This document shows, one piece after another, positions 44,801-53,413 of a DNA stretch of 64,000 nt. The stretch spans positions 62,001 to 126,000 of the forward strand of contig NZ_JAPZSC010000001.1 in NCBI RefSeq assembly GCF_027531545.1. The letters are read 5' to 3'. The notes beneath the pieces are model-generated. The model saw only the letters and a list, made by a program, of their open reading frames with translations. It ran no database searches and had not been told where the DNA came from. Numbering within the stretch: the first letter of the stretch is position 1; the number at the start of each line of letters is the position of its first letter. Made by a program: the position numbers and the translations under genes. This stretch comes from Silanimonas sp. (lineage in GTDB: Bacteria > Pseudomonadota > Gammaproteobacteria > Xanthomonadales > Xanthomonadaceae).

Positions 44801-47800
44801 CGGCGGCTGCCTCGGCGGCGGCGGCTTCAGCGATGGCCAGGGCCATGGCGGCTTCGGCGGCGACGCGGGCGTCCCGCTCGGCCTGCGCACGCGCGGCCTG
44901 CTCGGCCGCGGCAGCCGCCTCGGCATCGGCGAGGGCCTTCAGCGCCGCCAACTCGGCGGTGTAGGCCGCTTCCTCGGCCCGATCGTCGACCGGCGGCAAT
45001 GCAGCGGCGATGGAGGCCTCGTCCGCGGCGTGCGTCGCGTCGACGGGGACGTCGACGGAAGGTTCGATGGCGACGGACTCGCTCTCGGCGATGTCGAACG
45101 CCACCGGCAGCGGCGCCTCGAGGAAGGAGTCGAGCGTCAGGCGCTCGGGGTCCTGGGCGTCGGCCGGGGCGAACTCACCGCTGGCCTCCGGTGCGGTAGC
45201 TTCGGCCACCGGTTCGGCCGGGGCGTTGAAGCGTGGCACTTCCGCCGTGTCGATGCCGCCCATGTCGACGGCGACGATCGTGTCGTCGTCGCCAAGGCTG
45301 AGCACCGGCGAACCGGGCTCCGGCAGCGCGTCGCGAACGGCCTGCAGCGCCGCGGCCAGGGCCGGGAACTGCGGCAGGCGCGCCTCGGGGTCCGCCAACG
45401 CGTCGAGGGTCTGGCGCACGGCGTACGTGGCTTGGCGAACCAGCACGACGTCCTCGGCGGAGGGCAGGGCCTGCGCGGAAATCAGGCGCTTCAGGAAGCC
45501 TTCCAACGGCGAGGTGACACCGGTGATCGCGCTGACCTCGGTCATCGCGAACGCACCGTTCATCGTGTGCACCGAGCGGAGCAAGCGCTCTTCGATGCGC
45601 CGTGGGCCCTGCGCTTCCGAGCGGGCCAGCCACTCGTCGACCACTTCCAAGTGGCCTTCCACCTCGGGACGGAGGATCTCGAGCAGCACCGGGTCGAGCG
45701 CGAAGGACACCCCTTCCGGAACCGCTTCGTAGGCCGGCAGCATCGGCCAATGGCTGGCCGCGCGAACGACCGGCACGTCAGGCGCCACCTCGTGCACTTC
45801 GGGCAGCGGCGGCGGCTCGATGGGGGCCGGCGCGGAAGGCACCGGCTCGATGGCCGGCGCGGCCGCCTGGATCGGCGCGTCGGGCTCCGGCGCATGGGCT
45901 GCCGGGGCGACGTAGTGCGCTTCCTCACCAGCGGCAACGCGGTCGGCAATGGCCTTCAGCCCGTCGAGATCGGCGTAGCGCTCCTCGCCGGCCAGCGCGG
46001 CGCGCAGGTCCGGCAGCACACGCGCGCACTCGGCGACGATGTCGTGCACCGCCTGGGTCGGCGGGCGCGTGCCATCGAGCACGCGGTTCAGCATGTTCTC
46101 GATCTTCCAGCTGAACTCGCCGAGCGCCTTGGCACCCACGAGTCGGCCGGAGCCCTTCAACGTGTGGAACACGCGACGGATCGGGCGCAGCGCGTCGACG
46201 TTGTCGAGCTTCGCGGCCCAAGCCGGCAGCAGCGTGCCGAGGTTCTCGATCTCCTCCGAGAATTCTTCGAGGAAGACTTCCTGGATCTCGGCGTCGACGT
46301 CCTCGTTCGAGGCGACGTCGTAACCCGGCAGGCGCTCGCCAACGACTGCCGCGGGCTTCGGCGCGGGAGCGGCCGGCGCGAGGGCCGGGGTATCCACGGT
46401 GGCCGCCACGTCGACGCGGGGCACCGGGATCGGCGCCACCGGTGCGGGCGGTTCGGCAAAGGCAGGGGCCGGGGTTTCGATGGCGGCAATGAGGACCGGA
46501 TCGACCGGGACGACCGATTCCGCCGACGCTTCGGTGATCGGCGGCTCGAACGCCGGAGCCGCGGGCGTCGCCGGCACGATGGCGGGCCCAAGCGCGGCCG
46601 GCAGCGGCCAGTAACCGATGGCGGTCAGGCTTTCGCGGGCGATGTTGAGGATCTGGTCCGGATTGGGCCGGCGATCGCGGATCGCCTCGAGGAAGTACTC
46701 GACCGAGGCCAAGGCGTCGGCGAGGCGATCGAGCTGGTGGCCGGTCGGCACGCGACGCTTGGCGATGAGCTCTTCCACCGTGAAGCGCGAGATGGCGGTG
46801 AGCAGGTCGACCGCCGCGGGCACTTCGAGGATCCGGAGGGCGCCGGCGACTTCGGACAGCAGGGGAGAGACGTCCTGCAGTCGCGAGTGGTCCCAATGGG
46901 TCTCGACGAAGGCGACGAAGCAGGCGCGCGCACTGCTGAAATTGTTCAGCGCTTCGCGGGCGACCACGTCGAGCACGGCGCGCGCTTCGGCGGCCGGCAG
47001 GAGCGGCTGCGGCGCGTTGGCGTCGGCCTCGCCTTCGCCAAGGCGCGCCACCTGGTCGTCGAGCATCGCTTCGACATAGAGCAGCGCACCGGCGATGTCG
47101 AGGAGGGCCGATTCGTCCGGGGCACGGTGGCCGCCGGCGATGGCGTGCATGGTCGCGAGCTGGTCGCGCACGACGCGCTGCGGCACGCCGAGGCCGAGCA
47201 CGCCGAGGGTTTCCTTGACGCGGTCGAGGGTGTCGATCTGCGCGCCGAGTTCGGCGACGACGCCGGCAGGGGCGCGCATGTGCAGATCGAGCGCGTCCTT
47301 CACGCGCAGGAGGTCTTCCTTGATGGCGTTAGTGACCGTCGACAGCAGGGCGCGGTTGTGGCCGGCCATCGCGCTGCGTGCGTGTTCCACCTCGCGCTCG
47401 CTCGGCATGTAGCTCTCGAGCGCAAACGCGGCATTGACCTCGCCGAGGCGGCCAGACTTCTCGGGCGCATGGGCGATGAAATAGAGGAGCTGCCGCGTCA
47501 ATTCGACCGGCGGCTGGGTGCGGAAGGCCGCGTCGCCCTCGGTGGCGAGGCGCTTGATCTCGCGCTCGATGCGGGCGATCACCTGCTGGTGCGCGCGCTC
47601 CACCGGGAAGGCGCCACGCGCCGCAGCATCGAGCAGCGAGGACGCCACCCAGAACAGCCGACGCGCCGATTCGGCGCTGGTGAACTCGACCATCTGCAGG
47701 CAGACGTCGGCGAGGTCCCGGGCGGAAGCTCTGTCGCCGTCCTTCAGCCACTTCAACAGCGAGCCCTGGAACAACTGGCTGGCGACTTCGGCGCGGCGCT

Positions 47801-48296
47801 TGACCTGGTCGAGGGGCAGCGGCGTGCCGGGGCCGCGGGCGGACGCAGGAAGCTCGACGCCGAGGTTGGGCGAGAACAGCATCGCCTCGGACACGCCTTT
47901 CTCGCCGCGGGCGCCACGCAAATCATTGAGCAGCGGCAGTAGCACCAGAGGAATGTCGCGGAAGCCGGTCTGCAGGCGCTCGAGATAGTCGGGCAACTGC
48001 ATGATGCCGCGCATCAGCGCGCTGAAGGCGTTGTCGCGATCCTCGATGCCCCCAGCGATCAGCGCCTTCGCCAGCGCGTGCATTTCCTCCGCGACCATCG
48101 CCGCGCCGTAGAGCTCGACCATGCGCAGCGCGCCGTGCACCTGGGCGAGCCCGTTGGCGCACAGTTCGAGCTGGGCCGGGTCCTGGCCGTTCTCGACGTA
48201 GTCCTCGAGGCCCTGGCGGGCCAGCTTGAGGGTTTCGTCGATCTCCGGCTTGACCCAGGTCAGCGTGGTGTAGTCGTTCTGGTCTTGCAGACGCAT
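41841..48296 (-). CDS. chpA: ChpA/PilL hybrid histidine kinase of the type IV pilus chemosensory system
   Basis: 2151 residues. Order: an N-terminal Hpt-like domain (QVHGALRMVELYG), further Hpt domains with HTLKGSGR (near 710), HTMNGAFAMT (near 911) and HTLKGGARM (near 1405), an Ala/Glu/Arg-rich coiled-coil region at about 1100-1320, a CheA-type dimerisation and HATPase domain (HMLRNAIAHGLETP near 1729, TDDGKGLDRD), a CheW domain (about 1860-2000), and a C-terminal receiver (VMVVDDSITMRKV, LLDIEMPRMDGYE, from about 2024). It should phosphorylate PilG in response to PilJ to control pilus extension and twitching. In Xylella and Xanthomonas this gene is often called pilL. Confidence 0.92.
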   Translation of the reverse strand: MRLQDQNDYTTLTWVKPEIDETLKLARQGLEDYVENGQDPAQLELCANGLAQVHGALRMVELYGAAMVAEEMHALAKALIAGGIEDRDNAFSALMRGIMQLPDYLERLQTGFRDIPLVLLPLLNDLRGARGEKGVSEAMLFSPNLGVELPASARGPGTPLPLDQVKRRAEVASQLFQGSLLKWLKDGDRASARDLADVCLQMVEFTSAESARRLFWVASSLLDAAARGAFPVERAHQQVIARIEREIKRLATEGDAAFRTQPPVELTRQLLYFIAHAPEKSGRLGEVNAAFALESYMPSEREVEHARSAMAGHNRALLSTVTNAIKEDLLRVKDALDLHMRAPAGVVAELGAQIDTLDRVKETLGVLGLGVPQRVVRDQLATMHAIAGGHRAPDESALLDIAGALLYVEAMLDDQVARLGEGEADANAPQPLLPAAEARAVLDVVAREALNNFSSARACFVAFVETHWDHSRLQDVSPLLSEVAGALRILEVPAAVDLLTAISRFTVEELIAKRRVPTGHQLDRLADALASVEYFLEAIRDRRPNPDQILNIARESLTAIGYWPLPAALGPAIVPATPAAPAFEPPITEASAESVVPVDPVLIAAIETPAPAFAEPPAPVAPIPVPRVDVAATVDTPALAPAAPAPKPAAVVGERLPGYDVASNEDVDAEIQEVFLEEFSEEIENLGTLLPAWAAKLDNVDALRPIRRVFHTLKGSGRLVGAKALGEFSWKIENMLNRVLDGTRPPTQAVHDIVAECARVLPDLRAALAGEERYADLDGLKAIADRVAAGEEAHYVAPAAHAPEPDAPIQAAAPAIEPVPSAPAPIEPPPLPEVHEVAPDVPVVRAASHWPMLPAYEAVPEGVSFALDPVLLEILRPEVEGHLEVVDEWLARSEAQGPRRIEERLLRSVHTMNGAFAMTEVSAITGVTSPLEGFLKRLISAQALPSAEDVVLVRQATYAVRQTLDALADPEARLPQFPALAAALQAVRDALPEPGSPVLSLGDDDTIVAVDMGGIDTAEVPRFNAPAEPVAEATAPEASGEFAPADAQDPERLTLDSFLEAPLPVAFDIAESESVAIEPSVDVPVDATHAADEASIAAALPPVDDRAEEAAYTAELAALKALADAEAAAAAEQAARAQAERDARVAAEAAMALAIAEAAAAEAAAAEAAAAESAAAAQAEAAAVAEAQAAERAAQDAEAAALAAELAAFEQAEREARAAAEQRAREQSEREAAAFAQMQAELAEQAARAQAEQEAREAEAREAEARAAAEQAAREQAERDAEAEAHRAEAEREAEEARQAADRAERQRIAEELARREAARLAAESPSGAIDAAGDTGLVFDATTVPDAGDPADPDEALDTTEIDTDLLEIFLDESSDLLDHSDGLMARLRDEHEDRELITGLQRDLHTLKGGARMAGVWPVGELGHAMESLLEAVADGKRSLDARGVIVLERCFDRLHAMTTRVTERKAIVQPNGLIAQVNALALGQPLPGAGAGDAEAGTPSAAAPVAVDARKPKLAELSRPIDDVLDDDDGGALRAAQEQVRIRADLLDKLVTYAGEVAIYRARLEQQLGAFRGNLNELEQTTSRIRDQLRRLEIETEAQIASRYQREEETSKQFDPLEFDRFSTQQQLTRSLAESTNDLGNLYDSLDELTRGYEALLLQQSRVSSDLQEGLMRTRMLPFESLVPRLRRVLRQACTDTGKQAQLKVDGASGEMDRSVLDRMTAPIEHMLRNAIAHGLETPDERRQAKKDAEGTVRIAVAREGSEVVLRLTDDGKGLDRDRIFAKAVERGLTTADAQLSDEQVFGFILESGFSTAETVSKLAGRGVGMDVVYSEIRQLGGSLQIRSTPGKGSEFTVRLPFTLAVTQAVFVKIGETRFAVPIASVQGVARIGRNELAEQEATGSPVFRYAGEDYGIYDLGRLVGHAPANAEGSLQMPLLLARSGDLRAAICVDQVLGSREIVVKPVGPQVSSVTGIFGATIMGDGSVVVILDVAPLARRFNAITAEAIAEDRPVAPAAAPLAERKVPFVMVVDDSITMRKVTGRVLERHSFEVGTAKDGVDAIEKMAERVPDLMLLDIEMPRMDGYELAQTMRGDARLRDVPIIMITSRTGDKHRQRAFEIGVNRYLGKPYQEPELIRHVFELLAEVAARG

Positions 48297-48352
48297 CGTG
48301 CGCTCTCGGCAGTACGGGGGTCACGCCGCGGCGGATGCCGCGGGAGAGCGGA

Positions 48353-50386
48353 TCAGTCCGGCAGCTTGAAGTCGGCGACCGAGCGGCGCAGGTCGGCAGC
48401 GAGCTGTGCCAGGTTGCCGATCGACTCGGCCGTCTGGCTCGCACCCTGCGAGGTCTGCGTGGTGATCTCCTGAATGACGGTCATGGTCGCGGTGATGTTC
48501 GTCGCGGCGGCCGACTGCTGGCGCGAGGCCTCGGAGATGCTCTGGATGAGGTCGGCGAGGTCGTTCGACACCTTTTCGATCTCGACCAGCGCGAGGCCGG
48601 CGTCCTCGGCGAGGCGGGCACCGGCGACCACTTCCGCGGTCGTCTGTTCCATCGAGGACACCGCTTCGTTGGTATCGCTCTGAATGGTGGCGACCAGCGC
48701 TTCGATTCGCTTCGTGGCGTTCGAGGCGCGTTCGGCGAGTCGCTGCACTTCGTCGGCCACGACCGCGAAGCCGCGGCCCGCTTCACCCGCGGAGGCCGCC
48801 TGGATGGCGGCGTTCAGCGCGAGGATGTTCGTCTGTTCCGAGATGTCGTTGATCAGTTCGATGATCGAGCCGATTTCCTGCGAGCTTTCGCCGAGGCGCT
48901 TGATTCGCTTCGAGGTTTCCTGGATCTGGTCACGGATGTTGTCCATGCCCTGGATCGTCTGGCGCACCACTTCAGCGCCCTTGGCGGCGATCTGCACGGA
49001 GCGCTGGGCCACGTCGGCCGATTCGGCGGAGTTCTTCGACACCTCGTCGATGCTCGCCGCGATTTCGTTGATCTTCGCGGAGGCCGAGGTGATCTGCTGC
49101 GCCTGGTGCTCGGCGGCGTCGGCGAGGTGCATCGCGGTCGCCTGCGTTTCCTGGGCCGCGGCGGCCACCTGCACGGCGGTCTCGTTGATCGTGCCGACGA
49201 GGGTGCGCAGCTGGTCGATAGCGAAGTTGATCGAGTCGGCGATCGCGCCGGTGATGTCTTCCGTCACCGTCGCCTTGGCGGTCAGGTCACCCTCGGCGAG
49301 CGATCCCATTTCGTCCAGCAGGCGCAGAATCGCCTCCTGGTTACGCTGGTTGAGCTCGGTGGCCTGGCGTTCGCGCTTGCGACCGTCCGAGAAGATCGTC
49401 AGCAACAGGCCGACCACGCCGATGAGCAGGCCGAGGCCACCACCGATGGCCCACCAGTTGTTCGGGAAGATGCGGGTGACGTTGGCGTTGGCGAAGGCGC
49501 CGGCGAGGGCCGCGCTGTTCTCGCCGAGCACCTCGGCGTCACCGGAGAGCACGTCGCCCGAGGCCTGCACCGCGAAGAGGTTCGGCGCGGTGGTCAGGAT
49601 GCTTTCGATTTCCTTCTGGGCGTCGGCGTACTGCGTTTCGACCGCTTCCACGGCGGCGCGGGCGTTCGGCGAGGTGAGCGCCACGACGCCGAGGTCCGAG
49701 TTGCCCTGCTTCAGGCCGGCCAGCACCTGGGCGAACACCGCGGCGTCGCGCGAGAGCGCGTCGGACTGGTCCGAACCGGAGCGGATTTCCGCGACGCGCT
49801 GCGCCATGCGGTTGGCGAGCACGATCTGGCGGTTGGCGATGTTGATCTGCGAGGCCGGGGCGCCGGCGTCCGACATGGCGCGCACCACTTCGTCGAGACG
49901 GGCGGTGAGGCGTGGGATGCGACCGGTGAAGGAGTCGGCGGTCTGGGCGAGCGCGATGATTTCGTCCTGCGCACCGAGGATCTTGTCGGTGTCGGCCGAC
50001 ATGCGCGTCCAAGTCTCCGTGACCTCGCCGAGCGCCGCGTTCACCTGAGGCATGTTGAGGTCGCCCTTGTAGCCGGGCACACCCTTGCCGCCGGTGCCGT
50101 CGTTGAGCGCGCCGACCGCCGTGACGATGGCATCGCGCGTGCCCTGGAGTTCGGCGAACGCTTCTTCACGACCGGCGATGGCCTCCGTCGCGTATCGACC
50201 CAGCTTCTGCGCGTCCACCTGCAGACCGAAGGACAGCGCCGAAGCGCTGTTGATCTGCCCGGCGAACCACGTCGCGGCCAAGAAGTTCGCCGCGAAGACC
50301 AGCAGCGACACCGCGAGCAGGAAGGCCCAGACGCGCAGGCCGACCTTGGTCAGGCGGTCTTGGAAGGTGACTTTCGAAGCGCTCAT
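48353..50386 (-). CDS. pilJ: PilJ, methyl-accepting chemotaxis protein for type IV pili
   Basis: 677 residues. N-terminal membrane helix ([20 protein letters not shown]), periplasmic helical PilJ domain, second membrane segment near 290-310 ([21 protein letters not shown]), HAMP, and the MCP signalling tip with the hairpin motif [31 protein letters not shown] (split over the tip near residue 520). It senses surface contact or ligands and controls ChpA. The usual partner methyltransferase PilK is not encoded downstream; chpA follows after 56 bases. ATG chosen at [12 protein letters not shown]. Confidence 0.93.
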   Translation of the reverse strand: MSASKVTFQDRLTKVGLRVWAFLLAVSLLVFAANFLAATWFAGQINSASALSFGLQVDAQKLGRYATEAIAGREEAFAELQGTRDAIVTAVGALNDGTGGKGVPGYKGDLNMPQVNAALGEVTETWTRMSADTDKILGAQDEIIALAQTADSFTGRIPRLTARLDEVVRAMSDAGAPASQINIANRQIVLANRMAQRVAEIRSGSDQSDALSRDAAVFAQVLAGLKQGNSDLGVVALTSPNARAAVEAVETQYADAQKEIESILTTAPNLFAVQASGDVLSGDAEVLGENSAALAGAFANANVTRIFPNNWWAIGGGLGLLIGVVGLLLTIFSDGRKRERQATELNQRNQEAILRLLDEMGSLAEGDLTAKATVTEDITGAIADSINFAIDQLRTLVGTINETAVQVAAAAQETQATAMHLADAAEHQAQQITSASAKINEIAASIDEVSKNSAESADVAQRSVQIAAKGAEVVRQTIQGMDNIRDQIQETSKRIKRLGESSQEIGSIIELINDISEQTNILALNAAIQAASAGEAGRGFAVVADEVQRLAERASNATKRIEALVATIQSDTNEAVSSMEQTTAEVVAGARLAEDAGLALVEIEKVSNDLADLIQSISEASRQQSAAATNITATMTVIQEITTQTSQGASQTAESIGNLAQLAADLRRSVADFKLPD

Positions 50387-50451
50387 TACATCGGACCTCG
50401 GATCGGAACGGGTTGACTCAAGCTGGGGTGCGGCTCAAGCGGGTGCGGCGG

Positions 50452-50979
50452 TCAGGCGGCGGCCTGGCGGAACTCGGGGGTGCGGGACAGCAGCGGGATG
50501 TCGAGGACGCCCCACGTCACGTCGGCGACGCGGTAGGCGCGGGCGATGACCGCGGCATAGCGGCCCTCCAGCGATTCCGGGCGCTCGATGAGGTGCGAGT
50601 CGTTGAACGAACGCTGGCCGTAGAGCTCGTCGGTGAGCAGGATGACGTTGCCACCCGGCTGCCGGACGAGCAGGCAGCGCTGCCCCTCGTTGACGGCGCT
50701 GCGCTCGCCTTCGAGGAACTGCTTGAGGTCGACCACGCCGTAGAGGCTGCCGCGGACGTTGGCGAGGCCGAGCATCCAGGGCTGCGAGCCGGGCACGGCG
50801 GTGATCGCGGGCAGGCTGATGATTTCAACCACGTCGCCGAACGCGCCGACGAGGCGGTGCTTGCCGATGCGGAAACCCACGCCGCGCCAGTGGCCGGGCG
50901 CTTCGACCAACTCGGGGCGGCCCGGCTGGTGGGCCAGCGAGCGGCGCTCGTAGTCGAGCAGGAGGTCGAAGGCGCTCAT
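50452..50979 (-). CDS. pilI: PilI, CheW-like adaptor
   Basis: 175 residues, CheW fold: VGFRIGKHRLVGAFGDVVEI, WMLGLANVRGSLYGVVDLKQF, VILLTDELYGQRSF. It links PilJ to the kinase ChpA. The ATG at 50979 overlaps the pilG stop by four bases. Longer upstream open reading is inside pilG and discarded. The pilJ start is 65 bases downstream. Confidence 0.9.
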   Translation of the reverse strand: MSAFDLLLDYERRSLAHQPGRPELVEAPGHWRGVGFRIGKHRLVGAFGDVVEIISLPAITAVPGSQPWMLGLANVRGSLYGVVDLKQFLEGERSAVNEGQRCLLVRQPGGNVILLTDELYGQRSFNDSHLIERPESLEGRYAAVIARAYRVADVTWGVLDIPLLSRTPEFRQAAA

Positions 50980-51377
50980 GCGGCGGGCGCGTAGCGGCGG
51001 ACGACGTCGAGCAGCTCGTCGCGGGTGAACGGCTTGGTGAGGTACTGCTCGGAGCCGACGATGCGGCCGCGGGCCTTGTCGAACAGGCCGTCCTTCGAGG
51101 ACAGCATGATCACCGGCGTGTTCTTGAAGAGCTGGTTGGACTTGATGAGGGCGCAGGTCTGATAGCCATCGAGGCGCGGCATCATGATGTCCACGAAGAT
51201 CACCTGCGGCTGCACCTCGGCGATGCGGCCGAGCGCCTCGAAGCCGTCGTTCGCGGTCACGACCTCGCAACCTTCCTTCTTGAGTAGGGTTTCCGCCGTA
51301 CGGCGGATGGTCTTCGAGTCATCGATGACCATGACCCTCAGGCCCGCCAGTGCGCCGGACTCGTTGCTTTCACTCAT
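50976..51377 (-). CDS. pilG: PilG, single-domain response regulator
   Basis: 133 residues, a CheY-like receiver: VMVIDDSKTIRRTAETLLKK, phospho-acceptor Asp in IFVDIMMPRLDGYQTC, VIMLSSKDGLFDKARGRIVGS, and YLTKPFTRDELL. The DSKTIRRTAETLLKK and SSKDGLFDKA stretches match Pseudomonas PilG and not PilH, whose receiver begins RILIVDDSPTE. PilG promotes pilus extension. It is the first gene of the operon. The ATG at 51377 follows GGGGATAGCG; a codon four residues upstream is less likely. Confidence 0.92.
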   Translation of the reverse strand: MSESNESGALAGLRVMVIDDSKTIRRTAETLLKKEGCEVVTANDGFEALGRIAEVQPQVIFVDIMMPRLDGYQTCALIKSNQLFKNTPVIMLSSKDGLFDKARGRIVGSEQYLTKPFTRDELLDVVRRYAPAA

Positions 51378-51440
51378 CGCTATCCCCAAAAGTGCCGTCG
51401 GCAGAGGCCCGGGCAGGCCATGGCGCGCCGCAACGCAACC

Positions 51441-51469
51441 TATATCCCAGTGTCAACAAAACGTGTCAA
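51441..51469 (-). promoter_or_regulatory. Sigma-70-like promoter of the pilG-chpC operon
   Basis: On the minus strand, perfect -35 TTGACA (51464-51469), 17-base spacer, -10 GATATA (51441-51446), about 64 bases above the pilG start. A second TTGACA at 51451-51456 lies inside the spacer. This AT-rich stretch stands out in the GC-rich window. Confidence 0.55.
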
Positions 51470-51560
51470 GCCCGCGCCCCGCTTCATGATTCCACGCTCA
51501 GCGGTGCCTCCGGCCCCCTGATACCCTGTTTCACATTCTCGCACCGAAGGGCGGTTCCGG

Positions 51561-52508
51561 ATGCAGCGTCGGCTGGCCGTGGTGATGGACCCGATCGAGT
51601 CCATCAAAATCGTGAAGGACTCCACATTTGCGATGCTGCTCGAGGCCCAGCGTCGCGGGTGGGCGTTGCATTACGTCGTTCCGGGCAGCCTCGGGTTCCG
51701 AGGTGGCGTGGCGGGAGGGCGGCTCGCCGCCCTGTCGGTGCAGGATGACAAGGCCGGCTGGTTCCAGCTCGGCGAGGCCACTTGGCGCCCTTTGGCCGAA
51801 ATGGACCAGGTGCTGATGCGCAAGGACCCGCCGGTGGATGCCGACTTCCTTCACGACACCCAGGTGCTGGCGGCGGCCCAGAGGCAGGGAGCGGCCGTCA
51901 CCAACGACCCAGCGGGCCTGCTGGAACTCAACGAGAAGCTGGCGGCCCTGATGTTCCCCGCCTGCGTCCCGCCCACCCTGGTGAGCCGCGAAGCCGCCGA
52001 ATTCAAGGCGTTCGCTGCAGAACACGGCGAGGTGGTGCTGAAGACGCTGGACGGCATGGGCGGGCGCTCGATCTTCCGCAGCCGCCACGGCGACCCCAAC
52101 TTCAATGTGATCCTCGAGACCCTGACCGCCGACGGCCGGCACCTGGCCATGGCGCAGCGCTTCCTACCGGAGATCGCCGACGGCGACAAGCGCGTGCTGC
52201 TGGTGGATGGCGAACCGGTCTCGCACTGCCTGGCGCGCATCCCGCAGGGCACCGAGTTCCGCGGCAACCTCGCAGCGGGCGGGCGGGGCGAAGTGCGGCC
52301 GCTGACCGAGCGCGACCGCGAGATCGCCGCCATCGTCGGGCCGGAGATGAAGCGCCGCGGCATGCGCTTCGTCGGCCTCGACGTGATCGGCGGGCACCTC
52401 ACGGAAGTGAACGTGACCAGCCCGACCTGCATCCGCGAGATCGACGCCGGCGCCGGGCTGAACATCGCCGGCACCCTGTTCGACGCCCTGGAGCGCGGCC
52501 CGACGTGA
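51561..52508 (+). CDS. gshB: Glutathione synthetase
   Basis: 315 residues. It joins gamma-glutamylcysteine and glycine with ATP. The N-terminal substrate domain begins LAVVMDPIESIKIVKDSTFAML. The ATP-grasp domain has VLKTLDGMGGRSIFR, FLPEIADGDKRVLLVDGEP and the metal-binding GLDVIGGHLTEVNVTSPTCIREI. Length is standard. It is divergent from pilG and overlaps tonB by four bases (GTGA), a neighbourhood also found in Xanthomonas and Xylella. Confidence 0.96.
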   Translation: MQRRLAVVMDPIESIKIVKDSTFAMLLEAQRRGWALHYVVPGSLGFRGGVAGGRLAALSVQDDKAGWFQLGEATWRPLAEMDQVLMRKDPPVDADFLHDTQVLAAAQRQGAAVTNDPAGLLELNEKLAALMFPACVPPTLVSREAAEFKAFAAEHGEVVLKTLDGMGGRSIFRSRHGDPNFNVILETLTADGRHLAMAQRFLPEIADGDKRVLLVDGEPVSHCLARIPQGTEFRGNLAAGGRGEVRPLTERDREIAAIVGPEMKRRGMRFVGLDVIGGHLTEVNVTSPTCIREIDAGAGLNIAGTLFDALERGPT

Positions 52509-53413
52509 GCGCCCGCAGCACCCCGCCTGCCGCGGAGCGCGACGCCGCGCCCCCGCCGGACGGCGTCGGCCCGGCCCAGCGCCTGACCGCGACCACCCTG
52601 CTGGCGACGGTGGTGATCGGGATCGTCGTGCTCGGCATCAGCTTCGGCCGCGACGACGCGGCCCCGGTGACCCCCACGCTGGACGTGATCCTCACCGAGA
52701 CGGCCAGCCGCACGCCGCCGGAAAAGGCCGACTTCCTCGCCCAGGCCAGCCACCAGGGCGGCGGCGACAGCGAGGAAAGCCAGCGCCCCCGCGATACGGT
52801 GAGCGCACCGGTCCCCAAGCTCGACGAGGGCATCGCGCCGATCCCGATCCGCGCGCAGTCACCGCGCCCGCAGGACGCGACGCCGATGCCCGTGGTGACG
52901 ACCGTAGCCACGGGTGCCGAGCCCGCGCCTCGCGAACGCCCTACCCCGGAAACCCCACCAACGCCGCTGCCTTTGGGCGAGCAACTGCTGGAGCAGCAGT
53001 TGGAAATGGCCCGGCTGGCGGCCGAGGTGGAGCGCCGCGAGGCGCAGTACGCGCGGCGGCCGAAGCGCAAGTTCGTCTCGGCGAGCACGCAGGAGTACGC
53101 CTACGCGCAGTACCTGAAGGCCTGGGTGGAGCGGGTCGAACGGGTCGGCAACGCCAACTACCCGGAGCGCGCCCGCGCCGACCGTCTTGAGGGCCGGCTG
53201 GTGATGACGGTGGCCGTGCGCCGCAACGGCAGCGTCGAATCGGTGGTGTTGAACACGCCGAGCCGCCATGAGGTGCTGAACCAGGCGGCCCGCCGCATCG
53301 TCGAACTGGCCGCCCCCTACCCACCCTTGCCGCAGACCGGGGAACGCGTTGATGTGTTGCACATCACCCGCACCTGGCACTTCCGCAACGGTGCGGTGAG
53401 CAGCGAGGACTAG
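52505..53413 (+). CDS. tonB: TonB-family energy transducer
   Basis: 302 residues from a GTG at 52505. A membrane helix lies near residues 30-47 (LLATVVIGIVVLGISFG), followed by a Pro-rich periplasmic linker, a helical segment (EQLLEQQLEMARLAAEVERREAQYARRPKRK), and the C-terminal TonB domain (YPERARADRLEGRLVMTVAVRRNGSVESV, ending TWHFRNG). It should transmit proton-motive energy to outer-membrane receptors. The stop codon shares the palindrome CTAG with the convergent tsaB stop, so the genes overlap by four bases. Confidence 0.87.
   Translation: MSARSTPPAAERDAAPPPDGVGPAQRLTATTLLATVVIGIVVLGISFGRDDAAPVTPTLDVILTETASRTPPEKADFLAQASHQGGGDSEESQRPRDTVSAPVPKLDEGIAPIPIRAQSPRPQDATPMPVVTTVATGAEPAPRERPTPETPPTPLPLGEQLLEQQLEMARLAAEVERREAQYARRPKRKFVSASTQEYAYAQYLKAWVERVERVGNANYPERARADRLEGRLVMTVAVRRNGSVESVVLNTPSRHEVLNQAARRIVELAAPYPPLPQTGERVDVLHITRTWHFRNGAVSSED

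Noticed and set aside
41385-47942. 2185-codon open frame on the plus strand opposite chpA
   Set aside because: Antisense to a gene with clear Hpt, HATPase, CheW and receiver motifs. The open frame is a by-product of high GC content and the repetitive coiled-coil sequence, and its translation has no recognisable domain.
50976-51377. Calling this response regulator pilH
   Set aside because: DSKTIRRTAETLLKK and SSKDGLFDKA match PilG; PilH has a different N-terminus (RILIVDDSPTE) and is not found in the cluster.
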